NCBI GenBank assembly: GCA_964531285.1
Contig: CAZHDI010000027.1
Coordinates: 1 to 38,681 of the forward strand
DNA: 38,681 bases
Source of the DNA: CAZHDI01 sp964531285
GTDB lineage: Bacteria > Pseudomonadota > Alphaproteobacteria > JAJFIK01
Reading direction: 5' to 3'
Numbering within the stretch: the first letter of the stretch is position 1; every line of letters starts with the position of its first letter. Of this stretch, positions 22,746 through 31,632 are shown in pieces. The notes beneath the pieces were generated by a model that was given only the letters and a program-made list of their open reading frames with translations, searched no databases and was not told the DNA's origin. The position numbers and the translations under genes were made by a program.

Positions 22746-25700
22746 TCAGCCGGCCTGGGCGGGCTGGCCCGCGTCGCTCAAGGGGTGGGCGATGCGGCTG
22801 ACCATCTCCTTGGGGCAGACCTGCCAGAATTCGCCCAGCGCATGGGGCCAGGCATTGAGCAGTTCCCGGGCGCGCATGGAGCCGGTGGCCTCATGGTGTG
22901 CCTTGACCAGCCGGTGAAGCTCCTGGCCCCAATGGGCGCTATCGATCCGCTGCCAGATCACACTGTCCGGATTGATCTCATAAGGCAGGCGATCCTCGGG
23001 GTCATAGACGAAGGCCATGCCGCCTGTCATGCCGGCGGCGAAGTTGGAGCCGACCGCGCCGAGGATCACCGCCGTGCCCCCCGTCATGTATTCACACCCG
23101 TTGCAGCCGCAGCCCTCGACCACGGTAACGGCGCCGGAATTGCGCACCGCGAAGCGCTCGCCCGCTTCCCCGGCGGCGAACAGCCTCCCGTCGGTGGCGC
23201 CGTAGAGCACCGTGTTGCCGATGATCGTGTTTTCGCTACCGCTCGCCCGGCTTCCGGCCGGCGGGCGCACGATGATCGTCGCGCCGGACAGCCCCTTGCC
23301 GACATAATCATTCGCCTCGCCGGTCACATCGAGGGTGAGCCCCCGCGCGCCGAACGCGCCGAGCGATTGGCCCGCCGAGCCCTTGAGCCGCACCGTCAAC
23401 GTGCCCGGTTCCAAGGAGCGCATGCCGAACCGTTTGACGATACGCGCCGAGGTGCGCGCACCGATCGCCCGCTGGGTGTTGCGCACGGTGTAATTCAGCT
23501 CAAGCCGCTGGCCATATTCGAGGAACGGCTGAGCGTCCTTGAGGATCTGCGCATCGAGGGTGTCGGCGACCTCATTGCGCAGCGTGCCGGCCCGTTCGCA
23601 TTTGTGCGGACCCGGATCGGCGCGCACCAGAAGCGGATTGAGATCGAGATCGTCGAGATGGGGCGCGCCCCGGCTGACCTGGCGCAGAAGATCCGTCCGC
23701 CCCAGGATTTCATCGAGCGAGGAAACCCCCAGCGAGGCCAGGATCTCGCGGACCTCCTCGGCGATGAAGCTCATCAGGCGGATGACTTTTTCCGGCGTGC
23801 CCCGGAAGCGAGCCCGCAAATCCTCGTCCTGGGTGCACACACCCACCGGGCAAGTGTTGGAATGGCACTGGCGGACCAGAATACAGCCCATGGCCACCAG
23901 TGACGCGGTGCCGATGCCATATTCCTCCGCCCCCAGAAGAGCAGCCATCACCACATCGCGGCCCGACCGGATGCCGCCATCGGTGCGCAATGTCACCCGG
24001 TGACGTAGATCGTGGAGCGTGAGCACCTGATGAACTTCCGTCAGGCCCATTTCCCACGGAATTCCGGCATATTTGATGCTGGTCTGGGGCGAGGCGCCTG
24101 TTCCGCCGACATTGCCGGAGATCAGGATCACATCGGCCATGGCCTTGGCGACACCTGCGGCAATCGTTCCGATCCCGGACGAGGCGACGAGCTTCACGCA
24201 GACCCGCGCCTGATCGTTGATCTGCTTGAGATCATAAATCAGCTGGGCCAGATCCTCGATGGAATAGATATCGTGGTGCGGCGGCGGCGAAATCAGCGTC
24301 ACGCCCGGGGTCGAATGCCGGAACCGGGCGATGAGATCGGTCACCTTGAAGCCGGGCAACTGGCCGCCCTCGCCGGGCTTGGCACCCTGGGCCACCTTGA
24401 TCTCGATCTCACGACACTGGTTGAGATACTCCGCCGTCACGCCGAACCGTCCGGATGCGACCTGTTTGATCACCGAATTGGCATTGTCGCCATTGGGCAG
24501 GCGCTTGTACCGGTCGGGATCCTCGCCGCCTTCGCCGGAGTCCGATTTGGCGCCGATGCGGTTCATCGCGGTGTTGAGCGTGCCATGGGCTTCGGGCGAC
24601 AGCGCCCCGAGCGACATGCCCGGCGTGACGAACCGGCGGCGGATTTCGGCGACCCCCTCGACCTGTTCGGACGGCAAAGGCGTAAGGCCGGGCTGAAAAT
24701 CCATCAGGTCACGCAGATTGACCGGCGGCAGATCACGCAGACCGTCCGCCCACTTACGATAAAGCCCGTAATCGTCGCGCTCGACCGCCTCCTGCATCCG
24801 GTGCATGAGCGGGCCCTGAAACGCATGGGTTTCGCCGCGCTGACGATATTTGTACAGACCGCCGATGGGCAGCGGTTGCACCGCCATATCGAAGGCCCGG
24901 GCGTGAATCTCGAGCACCTTGGCCTCAAGGCCCGCATGGCCGATCCCGGAAATCCGGCTCGCGACCCCTGGGAAATACCGGTCGACCAGCGCGCGGCTGA
25001 GGCCGACCGCCTCGAAATTGAACCCGCCGCGATAGGATGCGATGACCGAGATGCCCATCTTCGACATGATCTTCAGAAGGCCGTTCTCCAGTGCCTTCTT
25101 CAGATTCGCGAGGGCCTCATAAAGCGTCATTTCGCCCAGAAGCCCGCGCGCATGCCGGTCTGTCACGCAGTCAATCGCGAGATAGGGGTTGACCGTGGTC
25201 GCGCCGCAGCTGATCAGCATCGCGCAGTAATGCGTGTCGAGACATTCCGCACTCCGCACATTGATCGACGTGCCGTTGCGCAGCCCCTTCGCCGTGAGAT
25301 GGCTGTGCACCGCCGCGGTGGCCAGGATCATCGGCACCGAGGCGCGCTCCGGACCGACATTCATATCCGACAAAATGATCAGCCCGCCGCCCTTTGCGCC
25401 GCGCGCGGCGGCCTCGGCCTCGGCCTGAAGACGCGCCAGCGCCTCGCGCAGGGCCTGACCCGGCCGCTTCCCGCCGTTGACCGCGAAGGTGCAATCGACG
25501 GTCACGACCTCTTCGGAGCGCTCCGCCATGAGCCGGTCGAACCCGCCATTGAGCAGGATCGGACTATCCAGGGTCAGCACTTCTTCCAGGAAGGTGTCGC
25601 GCGCCAGCACATTACGCAGATTGCCGAAGCGGGTGCGCAGGCTCATCACGCGGCGCTCGCGCAATGGGTCAATCGGGGGATTGGTCACTTGCGAAAAGCT

Positions 25701-27353
25701 TTGGCGCAAAAAATGCGACAGCGGACGATATTGCTTCGACAGCACCGCGAGCGGCGTGTCATCGCCCATGGATCCCACCGCCTCGGCGCCGTTTTCGGCC
25801 ATGGGATGGAGGATCATTTCCATATCCTCGACCGAGAAACCGCTGGCCAATTGACGGCGGCGCAGATCCTCGCCTTCGAACAAGCGCGGCTCCGGCCCGA
25901 AAAGCACCGCATCGTTCAAATCGTGAATGTTGCGGGTCTGATTGGCAAAATCTTCGCTGCCGGCCACAAGGTCCTTGAGCGGACCATCCGTGTGGAACGT
26001 CCCCTCGACCAGATCGACGCCGATCATCTGGCCCGGACCGACCCGGCCTTTCTCGACGATGCGGGCCTCGTCCAGCACGCACATGCCGCACTCGGACCCG
26101 ACAACCAGGAGGCCGTCATCCGTCCGTAGATAGCGCATGGGCCGCAGGCCGTTCCGGTCCATGCCCGCAAGCACCCAGCGCCCGTCCGTCGCCGCAATGG
26201 CTGCCGGACCGTCCCACGGCTCCATGAGCGCCGATGCATACTGATACATCCGGGCATGATGGGGCGGCACCGGACGATCCGGGTCGCTCCAGGCTTCGGG
26301 CATCAGCATGGTCTTGGCCATGGGCGCCGTGCGGTTGGCGCGCACCAGCACCTCGAACACCGCGTCGAGCGCGGCAGAGTCCGACATGCCCGGCGTGATC
26401 ACCGGCTTGATATCCTCGCCGCGTTCGCCGAACACCTTCGCGGCCATGAGAATCTCATGACTGCGCATCCAGTTCATATTGCCGCGGATGGTGTTGATTT
26501 CACCGTTATGGGCCAGCATGCGGAACGGCTGCGCCAGCCACCAGGTCGGCACCGTGTTGGTCGAATACCGCTGGTGATAGATCGCAAAGGCGGAGACGAA
26601 CCGCTCGTCCGCCAAGTCCGGATAGAACACGGACAATTGCTCGGCAAGGAACATGCCCTTATAAATCAGACTGCGCGCCGAAAGCGAACAGATGTAAAAG
26701 TCCTTGATCCCCAGCATTTGCACACGCTTTTCGATCCGCCGGCGGACCAGATAGAGCAGGCGCTCGATTTCGTCCGCACCCATGGCCTGAGGACAGGCGA
26801 ACATAATCTGTTCGATCTCAGGGCGCGTGACCTGGGCCTTCTCGCCGATAACGCCGACATTGATCGGCACTTGGCGCCAGCCATAGATATAGAGGTCCGC
26901 CGTGAGCAGTTCGGATTCGACGATGGTCCGGCAGGCTTCTTGATCCGCATAATCCGTCCGAGGCAGGAAGATCATGCCGACGCCGGTGAGCGTCTCCGGG
27001 ACCGGGTCGTGACCCGTCTGGTGAATGCAGTCCGCGAAGAACGCCTGACTGACCTGAACATGGATGCCCGCGCCGTCGCCGGTTTTGCCGTCGGCGGCGA
27101 CCGCGCCCCGGTGCCAGACCGAACGCAGCGCCTCGATGGCATGCTCGATGACTTCCCGGCGCGGCTGACCGTCAATGGCCGCGACCATACCCACGCCGCA
27201 AGCGTCATGCTCCTGGGCCTCGTCATAGATACCGGCCGCGTTCAGAAGATCGCGATTGCGCACCTGACGGGCCAGGTCGGCCTCGGCCCGTGCCAGCGCA
27301 TCGGTGGAGCCGTCAGCCGTCGGAGCGATCGCAATGGTGCGTCTATCGGTCAT
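22746..27353 (-). CDS. gltB: Glutamate synthase (NADPH), large subunit
   Basis: 1535-residue large subunit of the two-subunit enzyme that makes glutamate from glutamine and 2-oxoglutarate. The N-terminal glutaminase (Ntn) domain has its nucleophile at Cys52 in HDACGVG, exposed after propeptide cleavage. A central domain and an FMN-binding synthase domain (GEGGEDPDRYKRLPNGDN, then RTDGGIRSGRDVVMA) follow. The 3Fe-4S cluster motif CILVRQCHSNTC has the C-x5-C-x4-C spacing. The C-terminal beta-helix region shows GxxxxEGCGCNGCEYMTGG. Length is normal. It follows gltD by 65 bp on the same strand. Confidence 0.98.
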   Translation of the reverse strand: MTDRRTIAIAPTADGSTDALARAEADLARQVRNRDLLNAAGIYDEAQEHDACGVGMVAAIDGQPRREVIEHAIEALRSVWHRGAVAADGKTGDGAGIHVQVSQAFFADCIHQTGHDPVPETLTGVGMIFLPRTDYADQEACRTIVESELLTADLYIYGWRQVPINVGVIGEKAQVTRPEIEQIMFACPQAMGADEIERLLYLVRRRIEKRVQMLGIKDFYICSLSARSLIYKGMFLAEQLSVFYPDLADERFVSAFAIYHQRYSTNTVPTWWLAQPFRMLAHNGEINTIRGNMNWMRSHEILMAAKVFGERGEDIKPVITPGMSDSAALDAVFEVLVRANRTAPMAKTMLMPEAWSDPDRPVPPHHARMYQYASALMEPWDGPAAIAATDGRWVLAGMDRNGLRPMRYLRTDDGLLVVGSECGMCVLDEARIVEKGRVGPGQMIGVDLVEGTFHTDGPLKDLVAGSEDFANQTRNIHDLNDAVLFGPEPRLFEGEDLRRRQLASGFSVEDMEMILHPMAENGAEAVGSMGDDTPLAVLSKQYRPLSHFLRQSFSQVTNPPIDPLRERRVMSLRTRFGNLRNVLARDTFLEEVLTLDSPILLNGGFDRLMAERSEEVVTVDCTFAVNGGKRPGQALREALARLQAEAEAAARGAKGGGLIILSDMNVGPERASVPMILATAAVHSHLTAKGLRNGTSINVRSAECLDTHYCAMLISCGATTVNPYLAIDCVTDRHARGLLGEMTLYEALANLKKALENGLLKIMSKMGISVIASYRGGFNFEAVGLSRALVDRYFPGVASRISGIGHAGLEAKVLEIHARAFDMAVQPLPIGGLYKYRQRGETHAFQGPLMHRMQEAVERDDYGLYRKWADGLRDLPPVNLRDLMDFQPGLTPLPSEQVEGVAEIRRRFVTPGMSLGALSPEAHGTLNTAMNRIGAKSDSGEGGEDPDRYKRLPNGDNANSVIKQVASGRFGVTAEYLNQCREIEIKVAQGAKPGEGGQLPGFKVTDLIARFRHSTPGVTLISPPPHHDIYSIEDLAQLIYDLKQINDQARVCVKLVASSGIGTIAAGVAKAMADVILISGNVGGTGASPQTSIKYAGIPWEMGLTEVHQVLTLHDLRHRVTLRTDGGIRSGRDVVMAALLGAEEYGIGTASLVAMGCILVRQCHSNTCPVGVCTQDEDLRARFRGTPEKVIRLMSFIAEEVREILASLGVSSLDEILGRTDLLRQVSRGAPHLDDLDLNPLLVRADPGPHKCERAGTLRNEVADTLDAQILKDAQPFLEYGQRLELNYTVRNTQRAIGARTSARIVKRFGMRSLEPGTLTVRLKGSAGQSLGAFGARGLTLDVTGEANDYVGKGLSGATIIVRPPAGSRASGSENTIIGNTVLYGATDGRLFAAGEAGERFAVRNSGAVTVVEGCGCNGCEYMTGGTAVILGAVGSNFAAGMTGGMAFVYDPEDRLPYEINPDSVIWQRIDSAHWGQELHRLVKAHHEATGSMRARELLNAWPHALGEFWQVCPKEMVSRIAHPLSDAGQPAQAG

Positions 27354-27418
27354 GGCTCATTCTCATTCGGTGACTCAAAATTCGGCGGACTTCAGGGGCT
27401 TGGCGCCGGTCGTGGCGG

Positions 27419-28843
27419 TCATGCGGCGGCGCGGGCGGCCAGGCTGGCATGGATCGCCTCGGCGGCATCCCGGCCTTCGCGAATGCCCCAGACCACCAGG
27501 GACGCGCCGCGCACGATGTCGCCGGCGGCATAGACCCCGGCAAGATCGGTTTCCATCGTGTCCGGATGAACCGGGATCGTGCCCCATTCGCTGACCGGCA
27601 GATCGGGGCAGCCGAACAGCGTCGGCAGGTCTTCCGGATCGAACCCGAGGGCCTTGATCACCATGTCGGCATCCAGCAGGAAATCCTCGCCCTCCACAAT
27701 CTCCGGACGCTGACGGCCGGTGGCGTCCGGCAGACCGAGACGCACCGGAGCGGCGCGCACCTGGGTGACATGGGTATCGCCCAAAACCGCCCGGGGCGCG
27801 GAGAGCCAGCGGAACTCGATGCCTTCTTCCATGGCATTGGCGACCTCCCGGTCCGAGCCCGGCATATTCGCCCGGTCGCGCCGGTAAAGGCAGGTCACGG
27901 ATCTGGCGCCCTGGCGGATCGCCGTGCGCACACAGTCCATCGCGGTGTCGCCGCCGCCGATCACCACCACCCGTTTGTCCCTGGCGTTGAGCAGGCCGTC
28001 GTCATAGGCCGGGACGGCATCGCCGAGCCCCTGACGGTTCGACGTGATGAGGAAATCCAGCGCGGCGTGAACCCCGTCGAGGCCAGCGCCCGGCACCTGA
28101 AGATCGCGCGGCTTATAGACCCCCGTGGCGATCAGCACCGCGGCATGACGGGCGCGGATCTCGTCGAAGCCGATATCCTTGCCGATCTCCGTATTCAGAC
28201 GAAATTCGATGCCGCCCTCGATCAGCCATTTGGCCCGGCGCGCCATGACGTATTTATCGAGCTTGAAATTCGGGATGCCGTAGATCATCAGTCCGCCGAT
28301 CCGGTCATAGCGGTCATAGACCGTCACGTCATACCCATAGCGGCGCAGGATATCGGCCGCCGCAAGACCCGCGGCACCAGCGCCGATGATCCCCACCGAG
28401 AGCCCGCGCGCCGGGCCCGGCACGATCGGCTTGATCCAGTTGTTCTCCCAGGCGGTTTCGGTGATGTATTTTTCCACCGCGCCGATGGTCACCGTCCCGT
28501 GGCCGGATTGCTCGATGACGCAACTGCCTTCGCACAGGCGGTCCTGGGGACAGATCCGCCCGCAGATCTCCGGGAAGGTGTTGGTCGACTGGGCGACTTC
28601 ATAGGCTTCTTCCAGACGGCCATTCGCGGTGAGCATCAGCCAGTCGGGGATGTTGTTGTGAAGCGGGCAATGGACCTGGCAATAGGGCACGCCGCATTGC
28701 GAGCAGCGGCCCGCCTGGTCCGCCGCCTTTTCGGCGATGTATTCCTTATAAATTTCATGGAAGTCGCCGACGCGCTCGTCCGCGTCGCGCTTCTCCGGCG
28801 TTTCTTTGTCCAGATGTGTGAAATGCAGCATCCGGTCGGTCAT
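27419..28843 (-). CDS. gltD: Glutamate synthase (NADPH), small subunit
   Basis: 474-residue flavoprotein that takes electrons from NADPH and passes them to GltB. The N-terminal region has two cysteine groups for 4Fe-4S clusters: CSQCGVPYCQVHCP and CGRICPQDRLCEGSC. The FAD site is GIIGAGAAGLAAADILRR (about residues 150-168), and the NADPH site is VVVIGGGDTAMDCVRTA. The C-terminal GVYAAGDIVRGASLVVWGI is the conserved FAD-contacting segment. First gene of the gltD-gltB pair. Divergent from uppP across 348 bp. Confidence 0.98.
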   Translation of the reverse strand: MTDRMLHFTHLDKETPEKRDADERVGDFHEIYKEYIAEKAADQAGRCSQCGVPYCQVHCPLHNNIPDWLMLTANGRLEEAYEVAQSTNTFPEICGRICPQDRLCEGSCVIEQSGHGTVTIGAVEKYITETAWENNWIKPIVPGPARGLSVGIIGAGAAGLAAADILRRYGYDVTVYDRYDRIGGLMIYGIPNFKLDKYVMARRAKWLIEGGIEFRLNTEIGKDIGFDEIRARHAAVLIATGVYKPRDLQVPGAGLDGVHAALDFLITSNRQGLGDAVPAYDDGLLNARDKRVVVIGGGDTAMDCVRTAIRQGARSVTCLYRRDRANMPGSDREVANAMEEGIEFRWLSAPRAVLGDTHVTQVRAAPVRLGLPDATGRQRPEIVEGEDFLLDADMVIKALGFDPEDLPTLFGCPDLPVSEWGTIPVHPDTMETDLAGVYAAGDIVRGASLVVWGIREGRDAAEAIHASLAARAAA

Positions 28844-29191
28844 GGATCACCCTGCTCCCTGGCCGGCGGTCCGCCGACCGCCATGGCTTTGCTGTGTGCG
28901 CCCGTTTCGCCCCGCCCGCCGACGCGCCGCACGGGCGGGCGCGCCCCGTCTCCCTACAGAGTTAGAATAGCGGACGGGTAAAGGGCAGGCTGTGCCGTTC
29001 CTTGCGGCAAATAGCCTATGACGTTCGCACATGCGAAACAGCCGCGCAACGCGCGCCCGCCGAGCGCGTGCGCCACGCAATTTCCCGGCGCCGCAGCGGA
29101 TTGGTCCATTCCGCCGCCGCCCCGATCGGTGTAGAACCGCTGCCGATGCCGGGCGCGGGCCCGGCGCACCGTCTTTCAGGGGATACCCGCC
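28844..29191. other. Divergent gltD/uppP intergenic region (348 bp)
   Basis: No gene is visible. It holds an 8-bp inverted repeat CGCCCGCC (28913-28920) and GGCGGGCG (28934-28941) close to gltD, which would fold in the gltD leader. It also holds a separate palindrome, TTCGCA-CA-TGCGAA, at 29024-29037. I found no promoter with both good hexamers and good spacing, although both genes must start transcription here. Confidence 0.6.
29024..29037. promoter_or_regulatory. Candidate operator palindrome upstream of gltD and uppP
   Basis: TTCGCA (29024-29029), 2-nt centre, TGCGAA (29032-29037). The symmetry and its place in a divergent promoter region suit a dimeric regulator. The regulator is unknown. 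Confidence 0.35.
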
Positions 29192-29998
29192 GTGGCGCTC
29201 GAACTTTTGATCCTTCTGGCCATCATCCAGGGCCTGACGGAATTCCTGCCGATTTCCTCCTCAGCCCACCTGATCCTGCCGTCCCAGCTCGGCCTGACGC
29301 CGGATCAGGGCACCACCATCGATGTCGCGGTGCATGTGGGCTCGTTGTTCGCGGTTATGGTGTATTTCCACAAGGATGTGCGGCTTCTGATCGCCGGCAT
29401 GTGGGATGCGGTGCGCCTGAAATGGACCTGGGGCTCCAAACTGTTCGCCTTTCTGTCGGCGGCCACCGTGCCGATCCTGATTTTCGGGGCGATCATCACG
29501 GTGACGGGGGCCGAGGACATGCTGCGCTCGGCTGAACTGATCGGCTGGACGTCGATCATTTTCGGGCTGCTGCTCTATGAGGCCGACCGCATCGCGCTGC
29601 GCTACAAATCGGTCGAAGACATCACCTGGCGCGGGGCGCTGACCATCGGCGCCAGCCAGATCCTGTCGCTCCTGCCGGGCACCAGCCGTTCCGGCATCAC
29701 CATGACCGCCGGACGGTTCCTGGGGTTCGAGCGGTCCGAAGCGGCGCGGTTTTCCATGCTGCTGGCAATCCCGACCATCCTGGCCATCGGCGGGGTTAAG
29801 GGCATCGAGGTGATCCAGTCCGGGGACAGCATGCTCCAGAGCGATGTGCTGTGGTCGGCCGGGCTGTCCTTCGTGGCGGCCTATGCGGCGATCTGGGTGT
29901 TCATGAGCCTGGTGGACCGGATCGGGCTGCTGCCCTTCGTGATCTACCGGGTCGTGCTGGGCCTCGGCCTTCTGGCCTTCGTTTACTTGTGGTCATAG
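29192..29998 (+). CDS. uppP: Undecaprenyl-diphosphate phosphatase
   Basis: 268-residue polytopic inner-membrane enzyme (BacA/UppP family) that recycles undecaprenyl pyrophosphate to the monophosphate carrier for peptidoglycan and O-antigen synthesis. Catalytic motifs are present: Glu17 in GLTEFLP, PISSSAH (20-26) and PGTSRSG (162-168, Arg166). Around eight hydrophobic segments. It uses a GTG start at 29192 with CAGGGGA upstream. Confidence 0.97.
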   Translation: MALELLILLAIIQGLTEFLPISSSAHLILPSQLGLTPDQGTTIDVAVHVGSLFAVMVYFHKDVRLLIAGMWDAVRLKWTWGSKLFAFLSAATVPILIFGAIITVTGAEDMLRSAELIGWTSIIFGLLLYEADRIALRYKSVEDITWRGALTIGASQILSLLPGTSRSGITMTAGRFLGFERSEAARFSMLLAIPTILAIGGVKGIEVIQSGDSMLQSDVLWSAGLSFVAAYAAIWVFMSLVDRIGLLPFVIYRVVLGLGLLAFVYLWS

Positions 29999-30029
29999 AC
30001 CGTCTGCCGGGTTGCTCGATTTACAGCCC

Positions 30030-30308
30030 TGAGCCCGCTTCATGCGAGGATCGGCNNNNNNNNNNNNNNNNNNNNNNNNNNNNNNNNNNNNNNNNNNNNN
30101 NNNNNNNNNNNNNNNNNNNNNNNNNNNNNNNNNNNNNNNNNNNNNNNNNNNNNNNGACCGGAGCGGAAGCCACCAAAGACTTCTTGAGCCCGCTTCATGC
30201 GAGGATCGGCGCGTGTGCGTGCCGACCGGAGCGGAAGCCACCAAAGACTTCTTGAGCCCGCTTCATGCGAGGATCGGCACGTGTGCGTGCCGACCGGAGC
30301 GGAAGCCA
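30030..30308. repeat. 68-bp tandem repeat array containing the second gap
   Basis: Two full units at 30156-30223 and 30224-30291 differ at one base. A partial unit continues to 30308, and another partial (unit positions 30-55) lies left of the gap at 30030-30055. Each unit carries a hairpin at its end: TCGGCACG/CGTGCCGA around a TGTG loop in the second unit (30274-30293), and the same with one G-T pair in the first (30206-30225). The unit length is not a multiple of 3, so it is not a coding repeat. There are no unique spacers, so it is not CRISPR. It occupies the convergent uppP/NDUFA9-like intergenic region, which otherwise holds no gene. Confidence 0.88.
30056..30155. other. Assembly gap (100 N) inside the tandem array
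   Basis: Exactly 100 N. The repeat phase on both sides implies a missing length of 13 + 68k bases if units are regular, so 100 is a placeholder and the copy number is unresolved. Confidence 0.95.
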
Positions 30309-30317
30309 TCAAAAAAC

Positions 30318-31283
30318 TCATTCCCCGCCGGAATAATACTGCCCGCGCGGGCGGTACTGATGCAGATAGGTCGGCAGGATCACCTCGAGCGCGGTCGGCG
30401 TGATGCCGAGATCGGCGAGGGTGCCGATGCGGCCGTCGCCGGTTTGCCCCACCACATTGTCGAGCTTGAGCTGGCGGAGCTGGTCCAGGGTCAGCGCCGG
30501 CTGGCCGATCGGCTGAAGCTGCGCGAAAAAGGCGATCACCCGCGCGATGGGGCCGGGCAGCGGCACCAGGAGCCGCGAGCGGCGGATCTCCTTGAGCATC
30601 ACCTGCATGCACTCCTTGAAGGTCAGGATCTGCGGGCCGCCGAGTTCATAGATCCGCCCGGCCGTGGCGGGGTCCTTCAGGCACGCCAGCGCCGCGTCGG
30701 CCACATCGTCCACATGGACCGGCTGAAACCGCGCCGTGCCGCCGAACGGCAAGGGCAGGGCCGGGGCGATCCGGGCCATGGCGGCGAACCGGTTGAAAAA
30801 GTCGTCTTCCGGACCGAACACGATGGACGGGCGCAGCACCGTGCTGTCGGGCAGGATCTCGAGCACCTTGCGTTCGGCCGCGCCTTTGGTCTTGGCGTAA
30901 CTGGACACACCGTCCGGATCGGCGCCGATGGCCGACATCTGGATCACCCGGGAGATCCCGGCGGCCTTGGCCAGCCGCGCCACCCGCTCCGCGCCGTCAA
31001 GCTGGATCGCTTGAAAGCTCTGCTTGCCCGACTGGTACAGAATACCAACGAGATTGATCGCGGCATCGGCGTTGTCCAGCACCCGGGCGACCGACGCCTC
31101 GTCCTTGATATCCGCGCGCATCAGCGCGATCTGGCCGGGCGTGCCCATGGGCTCCAGGAACATGGCCTTGTTGGGATGGCGCACCGCCACGCGGACCCGA
31201 TAGCCGCGGCTGGCCAATTCCCGAACGATGTTGCGCCCGACAAAGCCGGAGCCGCCGAAGACCGTGATGAGATCGCCCGCCAT
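30318..31283 (-). CDS. Complex I NDUFA9-like NAD(P)-binding protein
   Basis: 321-residue atypical SDR with the dinucleotide-binding GGSGFVG at 10-16. RVAVRHPNKAMFLEP and the later INLVGILYQSGKQSFQAI are characteristic of the bacterial relatives of mitochondrial NDUFA9, a complex I-associated subunit. VHVDDVADA marks the conserved substrate-domain segment. Role in alphaproteobacteria is inferred from homology only. Start 31283 (MAGDLITVFGG) places the Rossmann motif normally. In-frame ATGs at 31337 and 31388 would add unlikely extensions. The 3' end lies 10 bp from the tandem repeat array. Confidence 0.9.
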   Translation of the reverse strand: MAGDLITVFGGSGFVGRNIVRELASRGYRVRVAVRHPNKAMFLEPMGTPGQIALMRADIKDEASVARVLDNADAAINLVGILYQSGKQSFQAIQLDGAERVARLAKAAGISRVIQMSAIGADPDGVSSYAKTKGAAERKVLEILPDSTVLRPSIVFGPEDDFFNRFAAMARIAPALPLPFGGTARFQPVHVDDVADAALACLKDPATAGRIYELGGPQILTFKECMQVMLKEIRRSRLLVPLPGPIARVIAFFAQLQPIGQPALTLDQLRQLKLDNVVGQTGDGRIGTLADLGITPTALEVILPTYLHQYRPRGQYYSGGE

Positions 31284-31387
31284 ATGCCGTTCCTGTCTGT
31301 CAGCCCGTAAGGGAATGGTTGGATCGAGGGTTTGCATAGCGCAAAGCCGGCGGGCGGGAAATGCCCCCGCGATGCCGCACTTCGTCA

Positions 31388-31415
31388 TTGACGGCGCGCC
31401 CGCGCGGCCTTATCA
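31388..31415 (+). promoter_or_regulatory. Candidate promoter for tRNA-Leu
   Basis: TTGACG (31388-31393), 16-bp spacer, TTATCA (31410-31415), 39 bp before the mature tRNA 5' end. Confidence 0.55.
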
Positions 31416-31454
31416 CCAGCCTTCCGCATCGGCATGGGGTCCATGCCGGCCCGT

Positions 31455-31541
31455 GCCCAGGTGGCGGAACTGGTAGACGCGCTAGCTTCAGGTGCTAGTG
31501 ATCGAAAGGTCGTGGAGGTTCGAGTCCTCTCCTGGGCACCA
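31455..31541 (+). tRNA. tRNA-Leu (anticodon CAG)
   Basis: Acceptor stem GCCCAGG (31455-31461) pairs with CCTGGGC (31531-31537), followed by a discriminator A and encoded CCA. D-arm, then anticodon stem CTAGC/GCTAG around loop TTCAGGT (anticodon CAG, reads CUG). A long variable arm (GTGATCGAAAGGTCGT) is typical of class II tRNA-Leu, and the T-arm contains GGTTCGAGTCC. Confidence 0.96.
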
Positions 31542-31569
31542 CCCTGTGCTTTTCGGGCGTCGCTTGGCG

Positions 31570-31598
31570 CAGCCGAAACCGACGCAAAGGGTCGGCTG
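31570..31598 (+). other. Hairpin between tRNA-Leu and nrnC
   Basis: 7-bp stem CAGCCGA (31570-31576) and TCGGCTG (31592-31598) with a 15-nt loop. No U-run. Could be a processing or partial termination structure. Confidence 0.3.
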
Positions 31599-31632
31599 AC
31601 CGCCCTCTCACTGACCGGACAAGATCACCGCC

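Noticed and set aside
24012..26129. 705-codon plus-strand open frame
   Set aside because: Antisense shadow of gltB, with the same biased composition and no recognisable domain.
27449..28981. 510-codon plus-strand open frame
   Set aside because: Antisense to gltD, which has all expected cysteine and nucleotide-binding motifs.
30030..30308. Possible CRISPR array
   Set aside because: The 68-bp units abut with no spacers, no variable sequence lies between them, and no cas gene is nearby.
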